NCBI RefSeq assembly: GCF_030297155.1
Contig: NZ_AP028067.1
Span: 1,612,001 to 1,676,000 of the forward strand
Direction: 5' to 3'
DNA from: Vibrio sp. FE10
Lineage (GTDB): Bacteria > Pseudomonadota > Gammaproteobacteria > Enterobacterales > Vibrionaceae
Length of the DNA: 64,000 nucleotides
The notes beneath the pieces were generated by a model. The model was not told where the DNA came from, made no database searches, and saw only the letters and a program-made list of their open reading frames with translations. Shown piece after piece: positions 1-7,831 of this stretch (positions are counted from its first letter, which is position 1; each line of letters begins with the position of its first letter). The translations under genes were made by a program, and so were the position numbers.

Positions 1-148
1 TGAGATAGCACGACGCTCCGAGTTTCAAGTTCGTTTCAAATGGGATAAAGGATCAATGGCGATCTGGGATAACAGGGTAACGCAGCATTACGCGGTGATA
101 GATTACGGCGATACCCCAAGAAAAATGCACAGAGTCACGGTGACCTAG
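1..148 (+). CDS. TauD/TfdA-family dioxygenase, C-terminal fragment
   Basis: Only the last 48 codons lie in the window; reading starts at base 2 and stops at TAG 146-148. The fragment carries the C-terminal hallmark of Fe(II)/2-oxoglutarate-dependent TauD-type dioxygenases: WDNRVTQHYAVIDY followed by RKMHRV. In this family the His of the xNRxTxHxA stretch is the distal iron ligand and the downstream Arg binds 2-oxoglutarate. Such enzymes hydroxylate taurine, alkylsulfonates or related small acids to release sulfite or an equivalent. The substrate cannot be told from the tail. No ABC transporter genes follow, so if it belongs to a tau-type operon the rest lies upstream of the window. Confidence 0.8.
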   Translation, partial: EIARRSEFQVRFKWDKGSMAIWDNRVTQHYAVIDYGDTPRKMHRVTVT

Positions 149-188
149 CTTACGTAAATTAAGGCCAAGTCGAACGCGACTAAATATT

Positions 189-217
189 TTGACTCATAGG
201 TCAATGTGATTTATTTT
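189..217 (+). promoter_or_regulatory. Candidate sigma70 promoter for the ABC-F leader transcript
   Basis: TTGACT (189-194) and TATTTT (212-217) are separated by 17 bp, close to consensus -35 and -10 elements. A start near 224 would give a leader of about 235 nt before the ABC-F start codon. Seen by eye, not tested. Confidence 0.5.
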
Positions 218-260
218 TAGCGCTAATGTTCAACTCGATACAAATATAAGGAGGATTCTT

Positions 261-341
261 ATGAAAGTGTGTAAATTTAACTTTGCGCATATTTTTTGGT
301 ACGACCAAAACTCAAGTTTTAACACTATCGTGCTACGATAA
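261..341 (+). CDS. Putative 26-residue leader peptide ahead of the ABC-F gene
   Basis: ATG at 261 follows a near-perfect Shine-Dalgarno sequence (AAGGAGGA, 248-255, about 6 nt spacing). It opens a 26-codon ORF, MKVCKFNFAHIFWYDQNSSF plus six residues, ending at TAA 339-341. The last third lies inside a strong stem-loop (310-353). Short, well-initiated ORFs overlapping alternative RNA hairpins are the classic layout of antibiotic-responsive leaders for ribosome-protection and methylase genes, including some ABC-F resistance genes. The peptide itself resembles nothing I know. A leader role is inferred from the SD strength, position and hairpin overlap. Confidence 0.5.
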   Translation: MKVCKFNFAHIFWYDQNSSFNTIVLR

Positions 342-455
342 CCAAAACTTGAGCGAAGCATTTAAAACTAAACTTCTATAGAGTTTCTTCTCTCTAGTTT
401 ACTTGGTTGTTGTCAGCAAATGACGACAGCGCATTCTTGCGCTTGAAACTTGAGT
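310..455 (+). promoter_or_regulatory. Alternative-hairpin leader (possible attenuator) of the ABC-F gene
   Basis: ACTCAAGTTTT (310-320) pairs perfectly with AAAACTTGAG (344-353), enclosing an inner stem TATCG/CGATA (326-330/336-340). The same left arm can instead pair with AAACTTGAGT (446-455), which lies immediately before the ABC-F ATG, so the two pairings exclude each other. Further hairpins sit between them: AAACTA/TAGTTT near 364-400, TGTTGTCA/TGACGACA at 408-428, and GCGC/GCGC at 429-442. None has a U-run, so control of translation is more likely than intrinsic termination. Confidence 0.45.
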
Positions 456-461
456 AAACAA

Positions 462-2228
462 ATGACTACATTAATATCTACATCATCTATTTCTTACGAT
501 CTAACATCATGCCGCTTATTTGATGGGCTTTCTTTCACCATTAAAAAGGGTGACCGTATTGGCCTAATTGGCAGCAATGGGTGTGGAAAAAGCACCTTAC
601 TGCGTCTATTAAACAAAGACTTACCTGACTATGTTGGCAGTGTCTCATTCGCCTCTTATGCCGAAGTCGCGCTTATTGAGCAACATCTCCCTAAACGCCT
701 GTTGAGCATGTCGATGCTTAATGCTGTTATCGATAATCTCCCATCTGAGATTCAACTCTCTGAGCAATGGCGCGCTCAAATCATCTTGTCTAACTTAGGC
801 TTTGACGAAAGCTATTGGGATCAGTCGATTGATACCTTAAGTGGCGGTCAATACGCGCGAGTCTTGGTGGCAAGAGCCTTAATTGTCGAACCTGATGTTC
901 TACTGCTAGATGAACCGAGTAACCACTTAGATTTGCCAACCTTGCTTTGGTTAGAGCAATTTCTTATGGATTGGAAAGGCTACTTTGTGATGGTGTCACA
1001 TGACCAAAGGCTACTCGACCATGTGACCAATTGTACTTGGGTGTTACGTGACAAAAAACTGCAATACTTCAGCCAAACCTGCACTGAAGCAAGAAAGGCG
1101 TTAGAAGAGAAAGATCGCGCTGACGCTGAAAGGCAAGAAGTGGAACAAAAAGAGATTAACCGCATTGAAAAGAGCGCGCAGCGCTTAGCTATTTGGGGTA
1201 GGGATTTCGATAACGAAGGCCTAGCTCGCAAAGCCAAAAGTATGGAGAAACGTGCTGCTGGCTTGCGAACGACCATGACGCGTTTGGATACGATTGAACC
1301 ATGGACACTAAGCCTGTCAGGTGAGTCGATGAAAGCTAATCGCTTACTTGAATTAGCGTCGGTGCCAATAGCAGCCGCGCAAGACCAAGCGCCACTGTTT
1401 GAAGTTCTGTTCCAACAAGTCAAAAGTGGCGATCGTGTCGCTATCTTAGGTAAGAACGGTGCAGGTAAGTCTTCATTGTTGCAGGTGTTATGGGCAAGCT
1501 ATCAAGCCTCTCACCTCGAAGATAATGGTTACTTTCATCCTCAAGCCGATGTGGGTTATTACGACCAAAGCTTGAACCAATTGTGCGATGAGCACTCATT
1601 AATAGACTCGCTGTACCCGTTTTATCCTGTGTCGCAGGAAGCAAGAAAAATGGCTCTGATCAGCGCTGGTTTTTCTTATGAAAGACACGATCAAAGGATC
1701 GCAGAATTAAGCGGTGGCGAGCGTTCTCGTTTATTGTTTGTCGGGCTATCTTTGGCTAAGTATCATTTCCTGTTGCTTGATGAACCAACGAACCACCTTG
1801 ATATTGAAGGCAAGGAAGAGTTAGCGCATTGCTTAACTCATTTTGAAGGAGGGCTGTTGTTGGTCAGTCATGATCGAGAACTCATCGAGAGTTCATGCAA
1901 TCGATTCTGGTATATCAATGATGGGCAGCTGGTGGAAATGACTTATTTAGATGCGGTTTATGAGGCCATGTCTGTCGGTAATCAGGTCGTTAGCTTAGAG
2001 GCGGGAGGGGAAACTCCAAGTACTGTGTTATCACGCTCCATGACCAGTGAAAATCAATTCCCCGAGCTAGCTCAAAATGATGACGAGTTGCTGTTGGAAA
2101 GGCTGTTAGAGTTGGAAGAGTTACTGACACAAGATCAGTCTCGAAAAGCAAAGCATCAAAAGCCAGATCTTCAACAGAAATGGCAGCAAGAAATAGTAAG
2201 TATCAATATGAAATTGGAGCTTAGTTAG
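462..2228 (+). CDS. ABC-F family ATPase (ribosome-associated), 588 aa
   Basis: A soluble duplicated ABC ATPase without membrane segments. The first domain has Walker A GSNGCGKS (residues 37-44), signature LSGGQ (126-130) and Walker B LLLDEPSNHLD (about 147-157). The second has GKNGAGKS (330-337), LSGGE (416-420) and LLLDEPTNHLD (about 437-447). A charged helical linker (about 205-300) separates them, as in ABC-F proteins that enter the ribosomal E site. It differs from EttA, Uup, YbiT and YheS as I remember them, so I leave it unnamed. The structured leader suggests inducible expression, as in antibiotic-resistance ABC-F genes, but no drug can be inferred. ATG 462 is chosen; an in-frame TTG at 450 is possible, and both lack a strong SD. 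Confidence 0.85.
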   Translation: MTTLISTSSISYDLTSCRLFDGLSFTIKKGDRIGLIGSNGCGKSTLLRLLNKDLPDYVGSVSFASYAEVALIEQHLPKRLLSMSMLNAVIDNLPSEIQLSEQWRAQIILSNLGFDESYWDQSIDTLSGGQYARVLVARALIVEPDVLLLDEPSNHLDLPTLLWLEQFLMDWKGYFVMVSHDQRLLDHVTNCTWVLRDKKLQYFSQTCTEARKALEEKDRADAERQEVEQKEINRIEKSAQRLAIWGRDFDNEGLARKAKSMEKRAAGLRTTMTRLDTIEPWTLSLSGESMKANRLLELASVPIAAAQDQAPLFEVLFQQVKSGDRVAILGKNGAGKSSLLQVLWASYQASHLEDNGYFHPQADVGYYDQSLNQLCDEHSLIDSLYPFYPVSQEARKMALISAGFSYERHDQRIAELSGGERSRLLFVGLSLAKYHFLLLDEPTNHLDIEGKEELAHCLTHFEGGLLLVSHDRELIESSCNRFWYINDGQLVEMTYLDAVYEAMSVGNQVVSLEAGGETPSTVLSRSMTSENQFPELAQNDDELLLERLLELEELLTQDQSRKAKHQKPDLQQKWQQEIVSINMKLELS

Positions 2229-2591
2229 CTTTACATATCAATCTAGCTGTAAATTTCAATTAGCTGCGCACGCCAGTTGATTCGATATTAGATTGATGAG
2301 TTATGCGTGCTCGGCTGTGATTGCTGAGCACGCATGACCAAAGACTCTTCATTTATTCAGAATCGGCCAAAGGCTCTTTAGTTATTCTGAATCCGCTAAA
2401 GGCTTTTGTTACTTTTATCAGTATTTACACTGACTCCAAATTCAAGTTTAAAAGCAAAAACCTTGATATATATTTGATTGAAACCTCATTGCTCGGAGGT
2501 GATGTGTAATATAATCCGTGACAAAATATAAGAACAAAAATTAAATCATAAAATTTGTAAACGTTAGGGCTTAGTTAATAAAGTATTCCGT
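2229..2591. other. Gap between the ABC-F gene and cqsS: hairpin, 29-bp tandem repeat, promoter candidate
   Basis: A strong hairpin (ATGCGTGCTC/GAGCACGCAT, 2303-2335) lies about 75 bp past the ABC-F stop. It has no T-run, so it is only terminator-like. Directly after it a 29-bp unit is repeated in tandem (2338-2366 and 2367-2395, 24 of 29 positions alike) with a weaker third partial copy. TATAAT at 2510-2515 could be the cqsS -10 element. An ORF of about 60 codons crossing the repeats has no SD or recognisable product and was not called. Confidence 0.5.
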
Positions 2592-4640
2592 ATGAACGCA
2601 ATTCGCAAAGTTTATCAGTACGCAGAACCAAACCTTACTCTCGTCGGATGGATGGGCTTTGTCGGTTTCCCGATCTACTACGTTGTGTGGGAGTTTTTGT
2701 TCCCTCAACCTTATGAAAACTTATCGCTGCGTTTAGCTTGTTCGGTATTATTCTTCGGCATTATTTTTCGTAATCGTGTCCCATTTGACTGGCGTAAATA
2801 CCTTCCGGCTTATTATCAAGTTGCGATAACCCTCTGCTTACCGTGTTTCTTCTTTTACATGCTGCTGATGAACAATTGGTCCAACGTTTGGGTCATGTCT
2901 TTCATGTCGGCCATATTCCTGCATATCTTGTTGGTGCACGTCACTAAAGTCATGTTCGCTCAGACCTTTGCCGGAATCGGAATTGCGACGTTTTGTGCTT
3001 GGGTGGCACAGGGCTTCTATTTAGAACTCACAATGGACTGGACGCATGTGCCAATCTTTTTGTTTATCTACTTATTCGGCAACTTGTTCTACTTCCGTAA
3101 TCAGGTGGAACACGAAAACAAGGTGTCATTGGCGAAATCTTTTGGTGCTGGCATTGCTCATGAGATGCGAAACCCTCTAAGTGGCTTGTTGACCTCTATC
3201 GATGTCATGCAGTCCATATTGCCGAACCCCAAAAGTGGCGACCATAAAGGGCAATATGCGCTGAGCAATGAAGACGTTATCCAGTTGCGTGAGGTGGGTG
3301 ATGAGGCGATGGAGATCATCCACTCAGGCAACGAGACGATTGATCTGTTGCTGACTTCAATCGATGAAAACCGCGTATCTCGTTCGACGTTCAAAAAGCA
3401 TTCAGCGCAAGCGGTGGTTGAGGATGCAATCGACAGTTTTAACTACAAGCGTTCAGCCGATAAGTCAGCGATATCTTTAGATGTACAAAGCGATTTTGAT
3501 TTCTTGGGCAGTGATACCTTGTTGAAGTACGTTATGTACAACTTATTCAAGAACGCATTCCATCATCGCAGCCCAGAAGATTTTCATATTCATGTCACGA
3601 TGTACAGCGATGAAGTGACCAATCAAATCATGGTCACCGATAACGGTGCGGGTATCTCAAGCGACTTGATTCGACGCATTTTCCAAGATTTTTACACCAC
3701 GGGCCAATCGGGTAATTACGGACTGGGTTTGCCATTTTGTAAAAAGGTGATGCGTTCGTTTGGTGGTGAGATTAAGTGTCAGTCAGAAGTGGAACAATGG
3801 ACGCAATTTACGATGACCTTCCCATCTTTGGCTTCAAATACAGTGAAAGAGATCAAGAGTGAGCTCACTAAGCTGAAGACCGTATTGATGGTGAGCGACC
3901 AGAAGATCCTGACCAGTAAAATGACCGAGATATCGCGTTTTATGGGTTTCGACCTCGCCATCTTAGATGTCGCATCCGCCCTAAAAAATAAGGAATATCA
4001 GTTCGAATTTGATCTGATCTTTGTTGATATGGAGAGCTTGGACTTACGAGCCAGTTGCCTAGAAAGGATTGAGTCACTGCTTTCGTTCACTGAAGCGCGA
4101 ATCATCTACTTGTATGAGCATCATCCTATTAAGCGTGTTCGAAACGTTTCTTTCGAGCCTATTTGGGTGGAAACGCAAGTTTGGCTGCTTAATACTAAAG
4201 CGACCATCGACCGCTTACTTTTCGATTCCAATTACGTGATGCCAGCAGCGCCTACAAAACCGCTAGAGGCCACGAATAAGCGAACGATTATGGTGGTGGA
4301 TGACAACGAATCTTTGCGCCGTTTTACTGCGATGTTACTGGAAAAACAGGGTTTTGATGTTGTGCAGAAAGAAGATGGCCAACAAGCATTAGACGCGCTG
4401 GATAGCGACGAGATCGACTTGATTCTCATGGATATCGAAATGCCCATCATGGATGGTGTGGAAGCTTCTCGCCGAATTCGAAGTGCCAATAAAGCGTACT
4501 CTTCGGTGCCAATCATTGCTCACACTGGCGACAGCTCACCTGTCACTTTAGAGAAAATGGAATCGTCAGGCATGTCAGACTTTATCGTCAAACCGGCAGA
4601 TAAAAACCGCCTGTTCGATAAGATTGCTCACTGGATTTAG
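2592..4640 (+). CDS. cqsS: CqsS, CAI-1 quorum-sensing hybrid sensor kinase
   Basis: Inner-membrane receptor for the CAI-1 autoinducer. In Vibrio it phosphorylates LuxU, and hence LuxO, at low cell density and becomes a phosphatase when CAI-1 binds. The N-terminal 175 residues hold six hydrophobic segments beginning KVYQYAEPNL, a hallmark of CqsS. Next are the H-box AHEMRNPLS with phospho-acceptor His190, a HATPase domain (N-box near LFKNAFHH, G-box DNGAGIS and YGLGLPF) and a C-terminal receiver with Asp614 in LILMDIEMP. Length 682 aa is close to the V. cholerae protein as I recall it. It is convergent with cqsA. No clear SD precedes the ATG. Confidence 0.95.
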   Translation: MNAIRKVYQYAEPNLTLVGWMGFVGFPIYYVVWEFLFPQPYENLSLRLACSVLFFGIIFRNRVPFDWRKYLPAYYQVAITLCLPCFFFYMLLMNNWSNVWVMSFMSAIFLHILLVHVTKVMFAQTFAGIGIATFCAWVAQGFYLELTMDWTHVPIFLFIYLFGNLFYFRNQVEHENKVSLAKSFGAGIAHEMRNPLSGLLTSIDVMQSILPNPKSGDHKGQYALSNEDVIQLREVGDEAMEIIHSGNETIDLLLTSIDENRVSRSTFKKHSAQAVVEDAIDSFNYKRSADKSAISLDVQSDFDFLGSDTLLKYVMYNLFKNAFHHRSPEDFHIHVTMYSDEVTNQIMVTDNGAGISSDLIRRIFQDFYTTGQSGNYGLGLPFCKKVMRSFGGEIKCQSEVEQWTQFTMTFPSLASNTVKEIKSELTKLKTVLMVSDQKILTSKMTEISRFMGFDLAILDVASALKNKEYQFEFDLIFVDMESLDLRASCLERIESLLSFTEARIIYLYEHHPIKRVRNVSFEPIWVETQVWLLNTKATIDRLLFDSNYVMPAAPTKPLEATNKRTIMVVDDNESLRRFTAMLLEKQGFDVVQKEDGQQALDALDSDEIDLILMDIEMPIMDGVEASRRIRSANKAYSSVPIIAHTGDSSPVTLEKMESSGMSDFIVKPADKNRLFDKIAHWI

Positions 4641-4694
4641 TGAATACCATAAGTTGAAGCACACGATCATTTTGTCAGCGAACAAAAACACAAG

Positions 4695-4726
4695 AAAGAG
4701 CTCAGCGAATTGCTGGGCTCTTTTTG
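4695..4726 (+). terminator. Intrinsic terminator after cqsS
   Basis: AAAGAGCTCAGC and GCTGGGCTCTTT form a 12-bp stem (one G-U) with loop GAATT, followed by a T-run. It sits between convergent cqsS and cqsA and, with A-rich sequence on its left, may act in both directions. Confidence 0.85.
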
Positions 4727-4794
4727 TTTAGCGACATGATAGCGTCCATTCAGTCCTGCCGTTTGTGTTAGTTATAAAATTGGCGTGTACAGAG

Positions 4795-5976
4795 TTATAC
4801 GAATTCTAACTCTGGGTGATGGTACGCCTCATGACAAACCGTGAGCACATGATCAATGTCTCGTGGTGTCATGTCGGCATTTACTGAAAATCGGATGATG
4901 TTCTTGTTCTTGCCCGTAGCGGGGCGACAGAATACTGCACCGAACACATCACGCTGTTCAAGGAAGTCGCGTACTCGCTCTGTATTTCTCTCATTGCCGC
5001 ACTCTAATGCAACGATTTGAGATTCGCTACGGATGTTAAAGCCAATCCGTTTGAGGCCTGTGGTGAGCGATTTAGACCGTTCAAATAATACTTTTCGTTT
5101 ATCTTTTGCTCCTTTAATTACCTCCAAGGTTTTCTCTAAACGAATCACTTCTTGCGGCAACACGGTTGAGCTAAAAATCGCAGGGTAAGCGACAAACGGC
5201 AAGGTTGCCGATAGCTGTTTAGGCCCGAGGATTGCGCCTGCGCGATAAGCAAAGGTTTTGGCCAAGCTGACGGTGATAAAGTCGACTTGATTCGTGAGCC
5301 CGAGCGCTTGAACTAAGCCAGCACCATTCTCTCCGTGAGTGCCCAGTGAATGCGATTCATCTACGATGACGGCACAATCAAACGCTTGCGCCATTTCGTA
5401 GATGTCGCGGAGTGGGGCGATGGTGCCAATCGTGCTATAAACCGAGTCGACAACAATCACACCAGAGCCATGACGTTCCAGTTGCTTACGTAAGTGACTC
5501 ATATTGTTATGCATAAATGGATGGGCGATTGCACCAGCCGCGCGAACGCCTTCCCACAGCGACATGTGTGCAAAAAAGTCGATATACACAGGCGTATCTG
5601 GCGGACAGATCGTTTGAAGTAACCCAATATTGGCCGTCCAGCCAGATTGAGAAAGCAAACAACTTTCCATCCCCACATAGCTTGCGAGTTCGGTTTCAAA
5701 CTCAGGTTTAGACTCTTCATCTTGTAAGAAAATCGCAGACATCACCACGTTGTCATCGTGTTCACTGATCGCCGCTTGGTGAGCTTGTTGGATCTGCTTG
5801 TTGTGCGACAGGGCTAGGTAATCATTGCTCTGCATGACAACGGCGTTGCGGGGTGGACGTTTACCCAACACCAAGTGTTTCTGGCTTTGGTTCTGGGTAA
5901 TCAGGTCTTGAATATAGAAGTTCAAGCGTTCTTCAATAAAGGAAGGTAATGGTTTTTTTTGGGTTTTATCACTCAT
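4795..5976 (-). CDS. cqsA: CqsA, CAI-1 autoinducer synthase
   Basis: PLP-dependent acyl-CoA transferase of the alpha-oxoamine synthase family. It joins S-adenosylmethionine and a medium-chain acyl-CoA to make the precursor of CAI-1, the ligand of the neighbouring CqsS. The sequence shows SLAKTFAYRAG with PLP lysine Lys240, the cofactor motif VDESHSLGTHG, and the N-terminal FIEERLNFYI region typical of CqsA. At 393 aa it is close to the V. cholerae enzyme. ATG 5976 is preferred; an in-frame TTG five codons upstream is less likely. The two genes converge, so each has its own promoter. The upstream region contains a 13-bp tandem repeat. Confidence 0.94.
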   Translation of the reverse strand: MSDKTQKKPLPSFIEERLNFYIQDLITQNQSQKHLVLGKRPPRNAVVMQSNDYLALSHNKQIQQAHQAAISEHDDNVVMSAIFLQDEESKPEFETELASYVGMESCLLSQSGWTANIGLLQTICPPDTPVYIDFFAHMSLWEGVRAAGAIAHPFMHNNMSHLRKQLERHGSGVIVVDSVYSTIGTIAPLRDIYEMAQAFDCAVIVDESHSLGTHGENGAGLVQALGLTNQVDFITVSLAKTFAYRAGAILGPKQLSATLPFVAYPAIFSSTVLPQEVIRLEKTLEVIKGAKDKRKVLFERSKSLTTGLKRIGFNIRSESQIVALECGNERNTERVRDFLEQRDVFGAVFCRPATGKNKNIIRFSVNADMTPRDIDHVLTVCHEAYHHPELEFV

Positions 5977-6339
5977 AATAGTTCTCTTCAAATACAGGAT
6001 AACGCCAGCGCTGACGGCTGTATATTGACGACTAAAAGTGATGTGTCATTAGCTGAGTTGCATAATTTTGTGGGTGCTTGCAAACTCAGTATTTAAGGGT
6101 TTTGAGGCGATTGAATTTCCTTACGGTACGGGGCTTTAACCCTGGGTTGAATCGGAATAATAGCCTCTTCCTTTATGACAAATAGCTATGAAAAAGTTAT
6201 GAACAAAAGCGATCAACAAAAGCGATCAACAAAAGCCATCAACAAAAGCCATCAACAAAAGCCATCAAAGAAGGTCATGATAAAGTCGAACTCAAACAAC
6301 TAATGCGTGCCAATCATGAGTAAATTGGATTAGGTAAAG
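5977..6339. other. cqsA upstream region
   Basis: About 360 bp between the MocR stop and the cqsA start, both on the minus strand, so this should hold the cqsA promoter and 5' UTR. A 13-bp tandem repeat (6205-6269) is the only clear structure. I see no confident promoter or terminator here. Confidence 0.5.
6205..6269. repeat. 13-bp tandem repeat, five copies
   Basis: Five contiguous units of AAAAGCSATCAAC start at 6205, 6218, 6231, 6244 and 6257. The first two carry GATC, the last three CATC, and the final one drifts at its end. It lies about 230-290 bp upstream of the cqsA start. Perfect phase suggests slippage-prone DNA whose copy number may vary between strains. Confidence 0.9.
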
Positions 6340-7728
6340 CTAACCGTTGACGCATTGGTGGATAAGCCTAATCAAGTCATCCAACTGCTGTTTGGCTTCT
6401 CCTTCAAGTGAATAACCAAAATTGATGCGTAGGCAGTTGCTGTAGAGATCGAGCGTGCTGAACAGATGTCCAAGCCTAATATCAATATTCTGCTTAGCTA
6501 CCGCTTGAGAAAAAGTTTTCTGGTTCAAATTTGGGATTTGCAACCAGAGAACCATGCCACCTTGTGGGTTACTGATCTTCACATCTTGAGGAAGATGTTG
6601 GGCTAAATAGCTGAGGTATTGCTGGCGCAAAGAAAGGATCTGAGAGCATCTTCTTCTAACGTGCTTGGCGTATTGGCCAGATTCGATAAAGTCAGCAACC
6701 GCAAGTTGAGTGGGCAGGGCAACGCCATAACTCGCAGCAGAAAACTGAGCCTTGTACTCGTCTATGTACCTTCCTGGCAAACACCAGCCTAAACGATAAC
6801 TTGGTGAAAGGCTTTTCGATACCGATCCGCACCACAACACGTATCCGCCTTTGTCATAGTATTTTGCAGGCAATGGTGTGTGTGATGCGTAAGAAAGTTC
6901 TAGATACACATCGTCTTCAATGATTGGTACTCGATAATGATTCGCCAATTCAGCCAGCTTTTGTTTTTGACTGGCCGACATATTGATCCCTTGAGGATTC
7001 ATATGTGAGGTACAGAAGATAGCAGCATCCACACGTTTGTTTTTCAGATGTGTTTCTAGCTGTTTTAGGTCGACACCGTCATCCAAAGACGGGATCTCAA
7101 TGATCTGGCGAGACATCTTTCCAAGCAACTCCAAAATACCGTTGAAGCAAGGAGAACTGATGGCAATGGTGTCTCCTTCTTTGGTACACGATTCAAGAGC
7201 AGCTTTAATTGCTGACATGCATCCAGCAGTGATCACCATTTCTTCAGGTGAAAAGTGCACATCGAGCTTGGTGAAGTGGGTCGATAGAGCCTGTCTTAAC
7301 ATCGGCTCGCCCTGTGTATCAGGGTAATGATTGAGTCTGTTGCCCATACGTTTGATAGAGCGACGGAAGCTGCGTTCTAGTTCCACAATCGATTGTTCAT
7401 CATTGGTGGTGCTAGAGACCCCTAAAGGCCCATTGATTGAGTTGTGAGTCGATGAAGTTTGTCTAACTCTGGAAACCTTACTTTCAAACTGTGCCCATTC
7501 CGGTGTGGAGTGAGAAGGCTTATGAGGCGAGACAAAATAGCCCGCTTGAGGTCGAGAATGAATCCAACCCTGTGATTCTAACTCTTGGTAACAGCTTACT
7601 ACGGTCGACATGCTGATGGCTTGTTGTTTAGCTAACTGGCGCAGCGAAGGCATACGCCCACCTTCGGGTCTTTTCCCCGTTTCAATCTCATCAATAAATT
7701 GATTAGCAAGCTTTCTGTAGATACTCAT
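6340..7728 (-). CDS. MocR-type transcription factor (GntR HTH fused to aminotransferase-like domain)
   Basis: The first about 70 residues form a winged helix (RMPSLRQLAKQQAISMSTVV). A fold-type I aminotransferase-like domain follows, with the PLP lysine in CGSVSKSLSPSYRLGW and a cofactor-binding region IIEDDVYLELSY. MocR regulators bind PLP or its adducts and usually control a divergent neighbour, here an EamA-family exporter. Two direct repeats in the shared 100-bp gap fit a MocR operator. ATG 7728 is chosen; a GTG two codons upstream is possible. The regulated metabolite is not evident from sequence. Confidence 0.9.
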   Translation of the reverse strand: MSIYRKLANQFIDEIETGKRPEGGRMPSLRQLAKQQAISMSTVVSCYQELESQGWIHSRPQAGYFVSPHKPSHSTPEWAQFESKVSRVRQTSSTHNSINGPLGVSSTTNDEQSIVELERSFRRSIKRMGNRLNHYPDTQGEPMLRQALSTHFTKLDVHFSPEEMVITAGCMSAIKAALESCTKEGDTIAISSPCFNGILELLGKMSRQIIEIPSLDDGVDLKQLETHLKNKRVDAAIFCTSHMNPQGINMSASQKQKLAELANHYRVPIIEDDVYLELSYASHTPLPAKYYDKGGYVLWCGSVSKSLSPSYRLGWCLPGRYIDEYKAQFSAASYGVALPTQLAVADFIESGQYAKHVRRRCSQILSLRQQYLSYLAQHLPQDVKISNPQGGMVLWLQIPNLNQKTFSQAVAKQNIDIRLGHLFSTLDLYSNCLRINFGYSLEGEAKQQLDDLIRLIHQCVNG

Positions 7729-7746
7729 GGTCACGACCGTTGTTAA

Positions 7747-7789
7747 CTGTACTGGTTTTTATTATAAAAATTGTATCTGTACTGGTTTT
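7747..7789. promoter_or_regulatory. MocR operator: paired direct repeats
   Basis: CTGTACTGGTTTT occurs twice in direct orientation, at 7747-7759 and 7777-7789, exactly 30 bp apart (about three helical turns). It lies between the divergent MocR and EamA genes. Paired direct repeats with helical phasing are typical of MocR dimer binding sites. Confidence 0.75.
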
Positions 7790-7831
7790 ATTGTTCAAGG
7801 GATACTCTTTTAAAACAAAGGAGGGGTCAGT

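Noticed and set aside
980..1423. Long minus-strand ORF inside the ABC-F gene
   Set aside because: Shadow of the coding strand: Ser-rich composition, no SD, fully inside a well-supported gene.
2321..2509. 62-codon ORF between the ABC-F gene and cqsS
   Set aside because: It starts inside the right arm of a hairpin with a TTG, has no SD, and its first half is translated from the 29-bp tandem repeats; no recognisable product.
6205..6269. CRISPR array
   Set aside because: The units are 13 bp, contiguous and without spacers, so this is a simple tandem repeat.
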